Shown one piece after another: positions 1 to 5,764 of a stretch of 7,137 nucleotides of DNA. The notes beneath the pieces were generated by a model. It saw only the letters and a list, made by a program, of their open reading frames with translations. It ran no database searches and had not been told where the DNA came from. Made by a program: the position numbers and the translations under genes. Within the stretch, counting starts at the first letter, position 1. Each line of letters starts with the position of its first letter. Location of the stretch: NCBI GenBank assembly GCA_005878635.1, contig VBLS01000108.1, positions 4,044 through 11,180 on the forward strand, read 5' to 3'. This DNA is from Methanobacteriota archaeon (lineage in GTDB: Archaea > Thermoplasmatota > Thermoplasmata > RBG-16-68-12).

Positions 1-24
1 CGACTTCGTGCGGGTCGCTTCCAT
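1..24 (-). CDS. 5' end of an unidentified leftward gene (partial)
   Basis: Only eight codons are in the window: ATG at 24-22, then codons reading M-E-A-T-R-T-K-S to the left edge. The call rests on a strong Shine-Dalgarno (minus strand AAGGAGGTG, 41-33) placed 8 nt before the ATG, which is ideal spacing. The product cannot be guessed from eight residues. The gene lies downstream of the uridylyltransferase on the same strand, but 275 bp of non-coding DNA with its own structure separates them. It therefore probably has its own promoter rather than sharing the upstream transcript. Confidence 0.6.
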
Positions 25-32
25 TGTGCTTT

Positions 33-41
33 CACCTCCTT
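33..41 (-). promoter_or_regulatory. Strong Shine-Dalgarno for the gene at the left edge
   Basis: The minus strand reads AAGGAGGTGA, a near-complete complement of the prokaryotic 16S rRNA 3' tail, ending 8 nt before the ATG at 24. It is by far the best ribosome-binding site in the window. The other genes have weak or no SD, so this gene may be translated at a high rate from a leadered mRNA. Confidence 0.7.
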
Positions 42-62
42 GGCCCCGCCCCCCGGTATGAG

Positions 63-135
63 GGGATATCCCTGTTGGGACGACTTGCGAACCACGGGTT
101 CGACCTGATAAGGATGATGTGACTCCCGCTGTCAC
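63..135. other. Palindrome and hairpin cluster in the leader of the left-edge gene
   Basis: Three inverted repeats lie close together. GGGATATCCC at 63-72 is a perfect 10-bp palindrome. CGAACC at 88-93 pairs perfectly with GGTTCG at 97-102 across a 3-nt loop. GTGAC at 119-123 pairs with GTCAC at 131-135 across a 7-nt loop. They would lie in the 5' leader or promoter region of the leftward gene starting at 24. They could be operator sites or leader RNA hairpins. No tRNA, known riboswitch core or terminator was recognised. Short inverted repeats occur by chance in GC-rich DNA, so function is uncertain. Confidence 0.3.
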
Positions 136-192
136 GAAAGCTACTACTAGCCCACCTCGACCGCGTGCCCGGACTGGTGCATAGGCATCATT

Positions 193-256
193 ATCAGAAA
201 TCGAAATACGCATCCCGATCGAAAATCGGAAGATGAGTATTATCAAAATCCGAAAT
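193..256. repeat. Three degenerate 15-bp direct repeats in an AT-rich patch
   Basis: Three related units start at 193 (ATCAGAAATCGAAAT), 218 (ATCGAAAATCGGAAG) and 242 (ATCAAAATCCGAAAT). The start-to-start spacings are 25 and 24 bp. The patch is much richer in A/T than its surroundings. It lies just past the stop of the uridylyltransferase and upstream of the left-edge gene, so it could hold regulator-binding sites or the promoter of that gene. The T-rich minus strand, including TTATTTATTT at 262-253, could also end the uridylyltransferase transcript in the manner of archaeal T-rich terminators. The units are not identical and the repeat is short. Confidence 0.4.
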
Positions 257-299
257 AAATAAGTCGGGCCCGTAGGCTCGAAAGCGTCGGAACGATTCT

Positions 300-1412
300 T
301 CAGTCGGGCCCCTTGTGGGTCGGGACTTGGATCATCACGGGAAGCAAGAGCGGAAGGGACACGTTGTGGGCGAGCATCCGATCCTGGGAATCCCGATCCG
401 CGGGTCCGCCGGCGGTCCGCCGAGGCTCCGCATTCTCCGCCATCGCATCTTCGCCGCCGCTCGCGTATCGAAGGGAGAGCCGCAGGGCTTGGATCATCGT
501 CTCCGGGCTGCCGAGGTCCAACATGACTTCGTCGGGTCGGAGTTGGACGCCGATGACCGGCTTGCCGTTCGTGACGAGCCGCTGGATCGCATCCGTGAGT
601 TGCACCTCCCCATCCCGTCCCGGCTCGAGGTCCGACAGGGCGGTGAAGATGTCCTCCGTGAACATGTAGACGGGCATGATGGCATGATTACTCCGGGGCT
701 TCGACGGCTTCTCGACCGCGGATCGAATCTTCAGGATCCCGGGCTCGAGCGGGTCGCCCTCGACGACTCCGTAGTGGTCCGGATGGGGCACGTCCCTCAG
801 GAGGATCGTCGCGGACGCGCCATACTTCCGGTGGGCCTGGGCCAACCGCTCCAGGTAACCGTCTCCCTCGGAGAGGATGAACGTGTCCGCCGCCTGGACC
901 AGGAACGGGCCTTTGATCACGGTGCGGCCTCGGAGGACGGCGTCGCCGAACCCGAGCGGCTCGGTCTGATTCAGGAACACCAGGTTCGAGGCTCGGATTT
1001 TCTCGTAGAGATCGGCCATGCTAGAAGGATTCTTCGCCCGTTTCTCCAGAACCTCCAGGAATCCGGAATCGGGGGAAAAGTGGTCTTCGATCGCGCGCTT
1101 GCCCCTCCCGACCACGAAGTAGAAGCTCCTCACGCCGGCCGTGTACAGCTGTTCGAAGATCGCCTGGACGAGGGGCTTCAACTGGAGGGCATCGTCCCCG
1201 TTGTGGGCGATGATCGGCAGCATCTCCTTCGGGATTTCTTTGGAGAAGGGGAGGAGTCGGGTGCCGATCCCGCCCGCGGTGATCAAGGCGGGATACGACT
1301 CGAGGCTGGCCGAAGACGGTGCGTCGGCCGAGCTCGTCGCTATCCGATTTGATAATATGTGCGTATTCTCCACACCCCACGTTTTGGCCTCGTGAACAGG
1401 GAGGCGCCTCAC
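300..1412 (-). CDS. UTP-glucose-1-phosphate uridylyltransferase (GalU-type nucleotidyltransferase)
   Basis: Predicted cytosolic enzyme of 370 residues that makes UDP-glucose and pyrophosphate from UTP and glucose-1-phosphate, the entry to UDP-sugar donors. The Rossmann-like nucleotidyltransferase core starts near residue 40. The signature GGIGTRLLPFSKEIPKEMLP spans residues 47-66 and includes the Arg and Lys expected to bind the triphosphate. EPLGFGDAVLRG follows at 150-161, a metal-binding-type Asp at 175 (QAAD), HYGVVEG at 212-218 and VEKPSKP at 232-238. This pattern fits the GalU branch better than RmlA, although other UTP- or dTTP-dependent relatives cannot be excluded. The C-terminal ~50 residues are low-complexity and lie outside the fold. 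The start is GTG at 1412, because an in-frame stop lies just upstream and a TATA-like box sits ~28 nt before it. A later GTG at codon 14 is the alternative. The first ~39 residues precede the conserved core. It is divergent from the epimerase gene, which probably acts on its product. Confidence 0.88.
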   Translation of the reverse strand: MRRLPVHEAKTWGVENTHILSNRIATSSADAPSSASLESYPALITAGGIGTRLLPFSKEIPKEMLPIIAHNGDDALQLKPLVQAIFEQLYTAGVRSFYFVVGRGKRAIEDHFSPDSGFLEVLEKRAKNPSSMADLYEKIRASNLVFLNQTEPLGFGDAVLRGRTVIKGPFLVQAADTFILSEGDGYLERLAQAHRKYGASATILLRDVPHPDHYGVVEGDPLEPGILKIRSAVEKPSKPRSNHAIMPVYMFTEDIFTALSDLEPGRDGEVQLTDAIQRLVTNGKPVIGVQLRPDEVMLDLGSPETMIQALRLSLRYASGGEDAMAENAEPRRTAGGPADRDSQDRMLAHNVSLPLLLPVMIQVPTHKGPD

Positions 1413-1436
1413 GTCAACGCCATGTTTTCAACTTGG

Positions 1437-1444
1437 ATAAAAAT
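1437..1444 (-). promoter_or_regulatory. TATA-like promoter element of the uridylyltransferase gene
   Basis: The minus strand reads AATTTTTATCC across 1445-1435. Its centre is about 28 nt upstream of the GTG at 1412, so an archaeal preinitiation complex here would start transcription at or next to the start codon, giving a leaderless mRNA. No Shine-Dalgarno precedes the GTG, which agrees with leaderless translation. Confidence 0.5.
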
Positions 1445-1552
1445 TGGAATTCGCGTTGCGCTTTGAGCACATCCGAATACGCGGGGACCAAAGACGACTT
1501 CCTCGCTCCCGCGAAGGACGGAAATGATGCAGCGAAGAGATTCCGTCGGAAC

Positions 1553-1559
1553 CTTATTA
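1553..1559 (+). promoter_or_regulatory. Possible TATA-like element of the epimerase gene
   Basis: CTTATTA lies 44 nt upstream of the epimerase ATG at 1603, in otherwise mixed sequence. It would give a leader of about 20 nt carrying the purine-rich ribosome-binding stretch AGAGGGGGAAGG (1591-1602) directly before the ATG. The match to a TATA box is weak. This is the best candidate seen in the divergent 1413-1602 region. Confidence 0.25.
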
Positions 1560-1602
1560 CGCCACGTCGTGTCTCAGTCCAGCTAACGGAAGAGGGGGAA
1601 GG

Positions 1603-2583
1603 ATGGACCGCGTGCTCATCACCGGAGGCAATGGCTTCATTGGCAGCCATTTGGCGGAGCAACTCGTCGATCAAGGCGCTCAAGTCACCCTGTTTGACAC
1701 GCACTTCAATTCCAATACGGCCCATCTGAGCTGCAGAAAAATCCGAGGCGACGTCCGCCACTATTCACGTATCAGGCAGGCCGTCGTCGGACAGGACGCG
1801 GTCTTCCACTTCGCCGCCGTCTCTCGAGTCGCCTGGGGGCAGCTGGACCCGTACGCTTGCTGGAAGACGAACCAACTCGGAACGTTGAACGTCCTGGAGG
1901 CCTGTCGGAAGGCGAAGTCGAGCCCCGTTCTCTTCTACGCCTCGAGCCGCGAGGTGTACGGGGAGCCGAAGTATTTCCCGGTCGACGAGGCCCACCCCAA
2001 GATGCCCCTCTCCATCTACGGCATGACGAAGTTGTGCGCCGAACGAGCGTGCCGTTCCTATGCGGACCCATCTCTCTCCCGCCCGATTAAGTCCGTCATC
2101 TTTCGCTTCTCGAACGTGTATGGCAGCGAAAGAGACCTCCCCGAGCGGGTGATCCCGAAATTCATGCGGAAGGCGCTCCAAGGCGAGAACATCACTCTGT
2201 ATGGCGGCGAGCAGGTCCTCGACTTCACGTTCATCGACGACACGATCCAAGGGATCCTCCGAGCGTATGCCGCGAGCATGGACGGGGGGAAGGATCTCCT
2301 CGGTCAGGAATTCCACTTCGTCACCGGACGAGGCGTGTCCGTTTCGGACCTGGCCGGCATGATCGTCGCGTTGACCGATTCGCCGGCACAAATTATCCAC
2401 GGGTACGCGAACAACTTCGATGTGCGGAAGTTCGTGGGGAATCCGGCAAAGTCCCACAAGTTGCTCGGCTACAAGGCGAAGGTTACCCTGGAGGAAGGGC
2501 TGAAACGCCTCCGGGACCGAACGTTGTCATCCGACGTCAAGACGGTAGAGTCCGCAGATAGGACGGCCTCGATCGGGGCCTGA
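1603..2583 (+). CDS. NAD-dependent epimerase/dehydratase (extended SDR, nucleotide-sugar modifying)
   Basis: Enzyme of 326 residues of the extended short-chain dehydrogenase/reductase family that acts on nucleotide sugars in the cytosol. The N-terminal glycine motif GGNGFIG (residues 8-14) binds NAD, and Asp32 in LFDTH at the end of the second strand suits NAD over NADP. HFAAVSRV (about 69-76), the catalytic-serine segment ASSREVYG (113-120, Ser115 by position) and YGMTK (Tyr139, Lys143) complete the Ser-Tyr-Lys triad. RFSNVYG and DFTFIDD, seen further on, are typical of the GalE/UDP-glucuronate epimerase/decarboxylase group. The last ~20 residues are a non-conserved tail. The substrate cannot be read from the sequence. 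A UDP-glucose or UDP-uronate 4-epimerase fits, given the neighbouring UDP-glucose synthase. The ATG at 1603 immediately precedes the Rossmann strand, so the start is secure. Confidence 0.85.
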   Translation: MDRVLITGGNGFIGSHLAEQLVDQGAQVTLFDTHFNSNTAHLSCRKIRGDVRHYSRIRQAVVGQDAVFHFAAVSRVAWGQLDPYACWKTNQLGTLNVLEACRKAKSSPVLFYASSREVYGEPKYFPVDEAHPKMPLSIYGMTKLCAERACRSYADPSLSRPIKSVIFRFSNVYGSERDLPERVIPKFMRKALQGENITLYGGEQVLDFTFIDDTIQGILRAYAASMDGGKDLLGQEFHFVTGRGVSVSDLAGMIVALTDSPAQIIHGYANNFDVRKFVGNPAKSHKLLGYKAKVTLEEGLKRLRDRTLSSDVKTVESADRTASIGA

Positions 2584-2637
2584 AAAGGCTCGCGGATCCA
2601 CTCGCTTTCCTGCTCGTCGGCGCTCCTACCGATTTTT
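2584..2637. terminator. Convergent intergenic gap, possible overlapping terminators
   Basis: Only 42 nt separate the epimerase stop (2583) from the stop of the leftward deacetylase (2626). For the rightward transcript a T5 run occurs at 2633-2637, inside the end of the deacetylase gene. For the leftward transcript a T4 run occurs at 2587-2584. No strong GC hairpin precedes either run, so if these are terminators they are of the short U-tract kind used by archaea. The two messages would overlap at their 3' ends. Confidence 0.25.
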
Positions 2638-3297
2638 GCTGATCTGCCTATAGCTGATGAGCGTGATCCGCCGCTCGGCCAACGTACGGCGTATGCGAGG
2701 GTCGCACAGGGTGCGTAGCTCGGCTTCCCGCTCTTCCCGATAGCTTGTGACGTGGCTTTCATCTACATAGCCCGGGTGACAGCTCAGCTCGGAGATGCCG
2801 TCCCCGATCTCCGACCCGATAATCTGCTCCAGGTTCTCAACGCTGACTTGCTCCAGGTGCGTCTGACCGTCCCATTGACCGTAAAATTTCGAGACATACC
2901 GCACGGGCGAGTGTTCCCGCAGCGGCAGGTCGTGCTCGCGCGCGAGTTCGAGAAAGTGCGGCAGCGCTCCCGGATGCCGATGCACATTGTGGTGCGAGTC
3001 GATATGCGTGGGCGGACGTCCCACGAGCGATTCGAACCGTCGGAATTGCCGCTGCAATGACTCGCGGACTCCCTGCGAATCCGCGGAGGCTTTGTCCAAT
3101 TCGTCGCCGAGGTCCGCGTGCAATCCCACGCTCAACTCGGGGAGGCCCGCCGCCATCCGGGCCGCTTCGTCGGCACCGGGCGCGTCGACAAGCAAGCTCG
3201 CGCTCGTCAGAATCCCGTGCAGATGAGCCTCCCTGATGCCGCGATTGACGCCGGAGCTCGCGCCGAAGTCATCTCCGTTCACAATCAGATATTTCAT
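2626..3297 (-). CDS. ChbG/YdjC/HpnK-family carbohydrate deacetylase
   Basis: Protein of 223 residues with the hallmarks of the YdjC/ChbG superfamily. These are metal-dependent enzymes that remove acetyl groups from N-acetylated sugars such as chito-oligosaccharides, or (HpnK) from a hopanoid-linked amino sugar. NGDDFG at residues 7-12 supplies the metal and catalytic aspartates, GLHADL at 58-63 a histidine ligand, HIDSHHNVHRHP at 98-109 the histidine-rich active-site segment, and SCHPGYVD at 172-179 the late conserved motif. All expected motifs are intact. The length is a little short of the usual ~250 residues, mostly after the last motif. There is no signal peptide, so it acts in the cytosol, probably on a nucleotide- or lipid-linked glycan intermediate. 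It is the last gene of the kinase-glycosyltransferase-deacetylase block, starting 4 nt after the glycosyltransferase stop, so translational coupling is likely. The exact substrate is unknown. Confidence 0.85.
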   Translation of the reverse strand: MKYLIVNGDDFGASSGVNRGIREAHLHGILTSASLLVDAPGADEAARMAAGLPELSVGLHADLGDELDKASADSQGVRESLQRQFRRFESLVGRPPTHIDSHHNVHRHPGALPHFLELAREHDLPLREHSPVRYVSKFYGQWDGQTHLEQVSVENLEQIIGSEIGDGISELSCHPGYVDESHVTSYREEREAELRTLCDPRIRRTLAERRITLISYRQISKNR

Positions 3298-3301
3298 GAC
3301 G

Positions 3302-4516
3302 TCACAAGACCCTGGTTCCGGTCAACGCCTCCCTGCCGTTCCGCCTTGGCTCATCCGGGCCCAGGGCGTGGCTCAGGATCTTTGCCGCGGTCTTCTTAGC
3401 GTCGAAATAGGCCTCGGCCAGTCTTCGCGCCGCCGCGCAGTGGTGCTCGTAATCGGCGTTGATCGCGTCGAACGCCCGGGCCGCCTCCTCCGGCGTCGTG
3501 AAACGGAACATTCCCTCGCCATTCGGGAGGAACTCGCTCGGACCGGTGTCCTGGACCACAACCGGTTTGCCGCTCGCCAAGTAGCACGCCGTCCGGTCGC
3601 TCACCCATGCATTCTGAAACTCGATGCAGGAACGCTTGACGCAGCTGAACTCGCCGCGAGACCGCTGGATGTAGGCCTGGTACATCTCGGGGGTCGCGGC
3701 CACCTCCCGCGACCGACGGATCCGCCAACCGCGCCTCTCCATTTCCTTTCGCTCCGCCAGGTCTCTCTTGCCCTTCAGAAACAGGGCCAGCTCCAGAGGC
3801 TGCGACGTGAGTCGAGGCAGATCCGCGTATTCGAGAAACGCGACGCGTTTCGTGTTCTCATATTGCTCGGCCCCATCCACGATCCAATCGGACGAATCCC
3901 AGATGGAGACCGTCGTGAACGCTTCGCATCCTGGGTCGTACCGGTAGGGCCAATCGTCCAAAGAGACGGGCGGCCGAATGGGGATCCAGGTGACGCCGCA
4001 ATCGGGGATCCTCCCGCCCGGCCGGCCCACGTTCTCGCCGATCGTGAAGTACACGTCATGTCGCGGGACGGCCAGCTGGCCTCGCGTCATCCAGAATTGG
4101 AGCAAGCCCGGATCGATATCCACGAGCGCGGTACGTCGAAGACGTGCGAGCAAGGCGGGGCTAATCGCATAGTGGAAGTTCAGCAGTAAGTCCGCCCGAT
4201 CAAAGACGGCTTCCGCCTCCTCGCGGTTCGCATCGACGTAGCGCGTCGGCAACTCGGAAGGAGGCGTCTCGGCATCCGTTCGGAAGACGAAAAATTTGGC
4301 GCCGAGCCCGTATCGTTGCATCCGCTCGCGGAACGTGGCCAACGCCTCGGCGTCCCGATCGGCACGGCCCGTGGTTCGAAAGCCTTCCAACCAGTAGACG
4401 TCGCAACCGAGTTGGCGCAGCCCGAGGACGTATTGGAGGTAGACCCAGAAATGGCCTCCGCCCTCCGCGAAGCCGGCCGTATTGTAGGCGGCGAGGACGA
4501 CGGTCGGCATCCTCAT
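3302..4516 (-). CDS. GT-B-like glycosyltransferase
   Basis: Protein of 404 residues if started at ATG 4516, whose ATGA overlaps the kinase stop; ATG 4510 is the alternative. The open frame extends upstream to 4633, but those 39 residues are Arg/Pro-rich shadow of the kinase end. The N-terminus has a Rossmann-like strand (TVVLAAYNTAGFAEGG) followed by a helix containing HFWVYLQYVLGLRQLGCDVYWLEG (about 22-45), as in GT-B glycosyltransferases. The second half carries a segment from about 285 to 335 (SCVKRSCIEFQNAWVSDRTA, then CYLASGKPVVVQDTGPSEFLP) that resembles the donor-sugar site of GT1/GT4-like enzymes, where an old acceptor/donor loop precedes a GxPVV strand. TTPEEAARAFDAI follows, the usual C-terminal helix. 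No membrane segment or signal peptide is seen. It probably transfers a sugar from a nucleotide donor to the cluster's glycan. Donor, acceptor and exact family are unknown. Confidence 0.65.
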   Translation of the reverse strand: MRMPTVVLAAYNTAGFAEGGGHFWVYLQYVLGLRQLGCDVYWLEGFRTTGRADRDAEALATFRERMQRYGLGAKFFVFRTDAETPPSELPTRYVDANREEAEAVFDRADLLLNFHYAISPALLARLRRTALVDIDPGLLQFWMTRGQLAVPRHDVYFTIGENVGRPGGRIPDCGVTWIPIRPPVSLDDWPYRYDPGCEAFTTVSIWDSSDWIVDGAEQYENTKRVAFLEYADLPRLTSQPLELALFLKGKRDLAERKEMERRGWRIRRSREVAATPEMYQAYIQRSRGEFSCVKRSCIEFQNAWVSDRTACYLASGKPVVVQDTGPSEFLPNGEGMFRFTTPEEAARAFDAINADYEHHCAAARRLAEAYFDAKKTAAKILSHALGPDEPRRNGREALTGTRVL

Positions 4517-5585
4517 TCCTTCGGGTCGCCCTCGGAGTCGGCCGGAGGCAAGGGCATGGGAGGCGGGAGGACGGGTCCTCCACCTCCGCGAGCGCGGCCG
4601 CCCCCCACTCCGCCTTGTCCGTGACGAGGGCAATCGCGGGCCAGATGATCCGGTTCGCGAAGCGAGCGTATTCGGCGGTCTCGAACAGGGCGTTCAAGTT
4701 GTCCGGCGTCGGCAGCTCCCACCCGCTTTCCTCCACCGCGTTGCGGTAGAATTCCAGGATGGACGGTCGTCGTTCCGACGGGAAGCGCAGGAGGAAGGTG
4801 GAGAGGTCGTAGCTGAACGGGCCGACCCCAACGTAGTCCCAGTCGATCAGGCGCAGGCTCAGACCGTGCGGACCCGGAGTGACGAAGACGTTCTCGGCCC
4901 AAAGGTCGCCATGGAGCAACGTCTCGGGTCCTCCCCACTCTTCGACGAGCCGTCGCCGGTCGGGAAGCTCCCGACGAAGGGCGTCGAGACGCCGCAGCAG
5001 TCGGTTGCGCAAGGATTCGTGAATCGGGCCGGCAGTCCAAGCGTCGAGCGCGTAGATGGCGTCTCGCACATTCGACTCGAAGAAATGCATCCCGAGGTCA
5101 CCGCCGTGAAGCCGGACTTCTCCCAACAACGCGTGACCGGCGAACCGAGTGTGGAGTCGGGCGATCTGTTCTACGGACGCCTGGACTGCTTCGGCGCTGG
5201 CGTGCCGCGGATCCAGCTCGTGCGGGCCGAGATCGTCGTACACATGCCAAACGCACGCGCCGTGGGGGTCGGCGACGCTGCCTGCCAACGGCGGCCCCAG
5301 GTCGCCCAAACCGACTGCGGGCAGCCATCGTTTGACCGCCAGTTCGATTCGCCCGGCGGTCGCGGGACTCAAGCGTTTGGCGATCAGAGTGCCAGGCTGG
5401 CCGTCGACGGCGAATCGGAGGCGGAACACGCGCCGGGTCTCCGGCTTCAACTCGGAGTGGCCGACGAACCGTCCCGTCGCGGACGCACCTCCAAGTAGCT
5501 CTTGCACCAAGCCGCGGAGTTCGGGTACGCCTGGCTGCCCATAACCGTCCAGGAGTTGGTCGAGGCCCTCAATCATGGGGCCCAT
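4513..5585 (-). CDS. APH-family (PF01636-like) small-molecule kinase, 3' end frameshifted
   Basis: About 340-360 residues, belonging to the aminoglycoside phosphotransferase/choline kinase fold. A Lys expected to bind ATP lies in TLIAKRL (Lys70). HVYDDLG lies at 114-120 (hinge region) and IARLH at 141-145. The catalytic Brenner loop LLHGDLWAENVF spans 223-234 (Asp227, Asn232), and LIDWDYVGVGPFSYDLS from 246 supplies the metal Asp248. Such genes in sugar clusters usually phosphorylate a sugar, amino sugar or similar alcohol rather than an antibiotic. The frame of the kinase domain has no stop until 4200, inside the glycosyltransferase gene, and becomes Arg-rich shadow there. Moving one base in the -1 direction near 4572-4606 gives a Pro-rich tail ending GDPKE and TGA at 4515-4513, overlapping the next ATG. 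That end is used here. The start is ATG 5585; ATG 5576 is possible. It heads the three-gene leftward block. Confidence 0.75.
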
Positions 5586-5671
5586 CTCGCGAGGGCAGGA
5601 TCTCCCGCGTCAAGCGACCACCCATCGGGCTCGGCTTCAGTGAACGCAACCATCTTGGCCCGTCGTAATCA

Positions 5672-5703
5672 GGATGAGGTTTTGATATAACCGGATGAGG
5701 TTT
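5672..5703. repeat. Two 11-bp direct repeats, 21-bp period, in the divergent promoter
   Basis: GGATGAGGTTT occurs at 5672-5682 and again at 5693-5703, with start-to-start spacing exactly 21 bp, which is two helical turns. The second copy lies between the leftward TATA-like box (5684-5690) and the rightward one (5711-5718). The first copy lies just downstream of the leftward box. A dimeric or tandem regulator binding one DNA face here could control both transcripts. The repeat is perfect over 11 bp. Confidence 0.55.
5684..5690 (-). promoter_or_regulatory. TATA-like box of the kinase-glycosyltransferase-deacetylase block
   Basis: The minus strand reads TTATATC at 5690-5684 within an AT-rich island in GC-rich DNA. 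Transcription would start near 5660, giving a leader of about 75 nt before the kinase ATG at 5585. It is flanked on both sides by the 11-bp repeats. Confidence 0.45.
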
Positions 5704-5710
5704 CATTGTG

Positions 5711-5718
5711 TTTATATG
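5711..5718 (+). promoter_or_regulatory. TATA-like box of the hydrolase-glycosyltransferase fusion gene
   Basis: TTTATATG matches an archaeal TATA box well and lies 47-54 nt upstream of the ATG at 5765. That would give a start site near 5740 and a leader of about 25 nt. No Shine-Dalgarno is visible before the ATG. No bacterial -35 hexamer at standard spacing was found. Confidence 0.5.
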
Positions 5719-5764
5719 TAGCCGCAACCTCTTGATAAGCGACGACCGTCCGTCAGGCCAATAG

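Noticed and set aside
80..140. tRNA-like GGTTCGA and box C/D-like CTGA and ATGATGT segments
   Set aside because: The GGTTCGA lacks a pairing T-arm and cloverleaf on either strand. For a C/D guide RNA no partner C box upstream or D box downstream was found.
315..1352. Long rightward open frame of 345 residues opposite the uridylyltransferase
   Set aside because: It is fully antisense to a gene with clear catalytic motifs. Its product is rich in Arg, Gly and Asp with no recognisable domain, as expected for the antisense frame of GC-rich coding DNA.
1414..1761. Leftward 115-residue frame spanning the divergent promoter region
   Set aside because: Half of it is antisense to the epimerase 5' end, it covers the uridylyltransferase promoter, and it shows no family motif.
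1765..2457. Leftward 230-residue frame opposite the epimerase
   Set aside because: It is an antisense shadow with no domain. The epimerase on the other strand has a complete Ser-Tyr-Lys triad and glycine motif.
3236..4189. Rightward open frame of 317 residues opposite the glycosyltransferase and deacetylase
   Set aside because: It is antisense to two motif-supported genes and crosses their junction. The product is low-complexity and Arg-rich, and there is no promoter or ribosome-binding signal.
4200..4512. Extension of the kinase by ~100 residues into the glycosyltransferase gene
   Set aside because: The extension is Arg/Pro-rich, reads the glycosyltransferase coding DNA out of frame, and makes the kinase far longer than the family norm. 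The -1 frame with an ATGA junction explains the end better.
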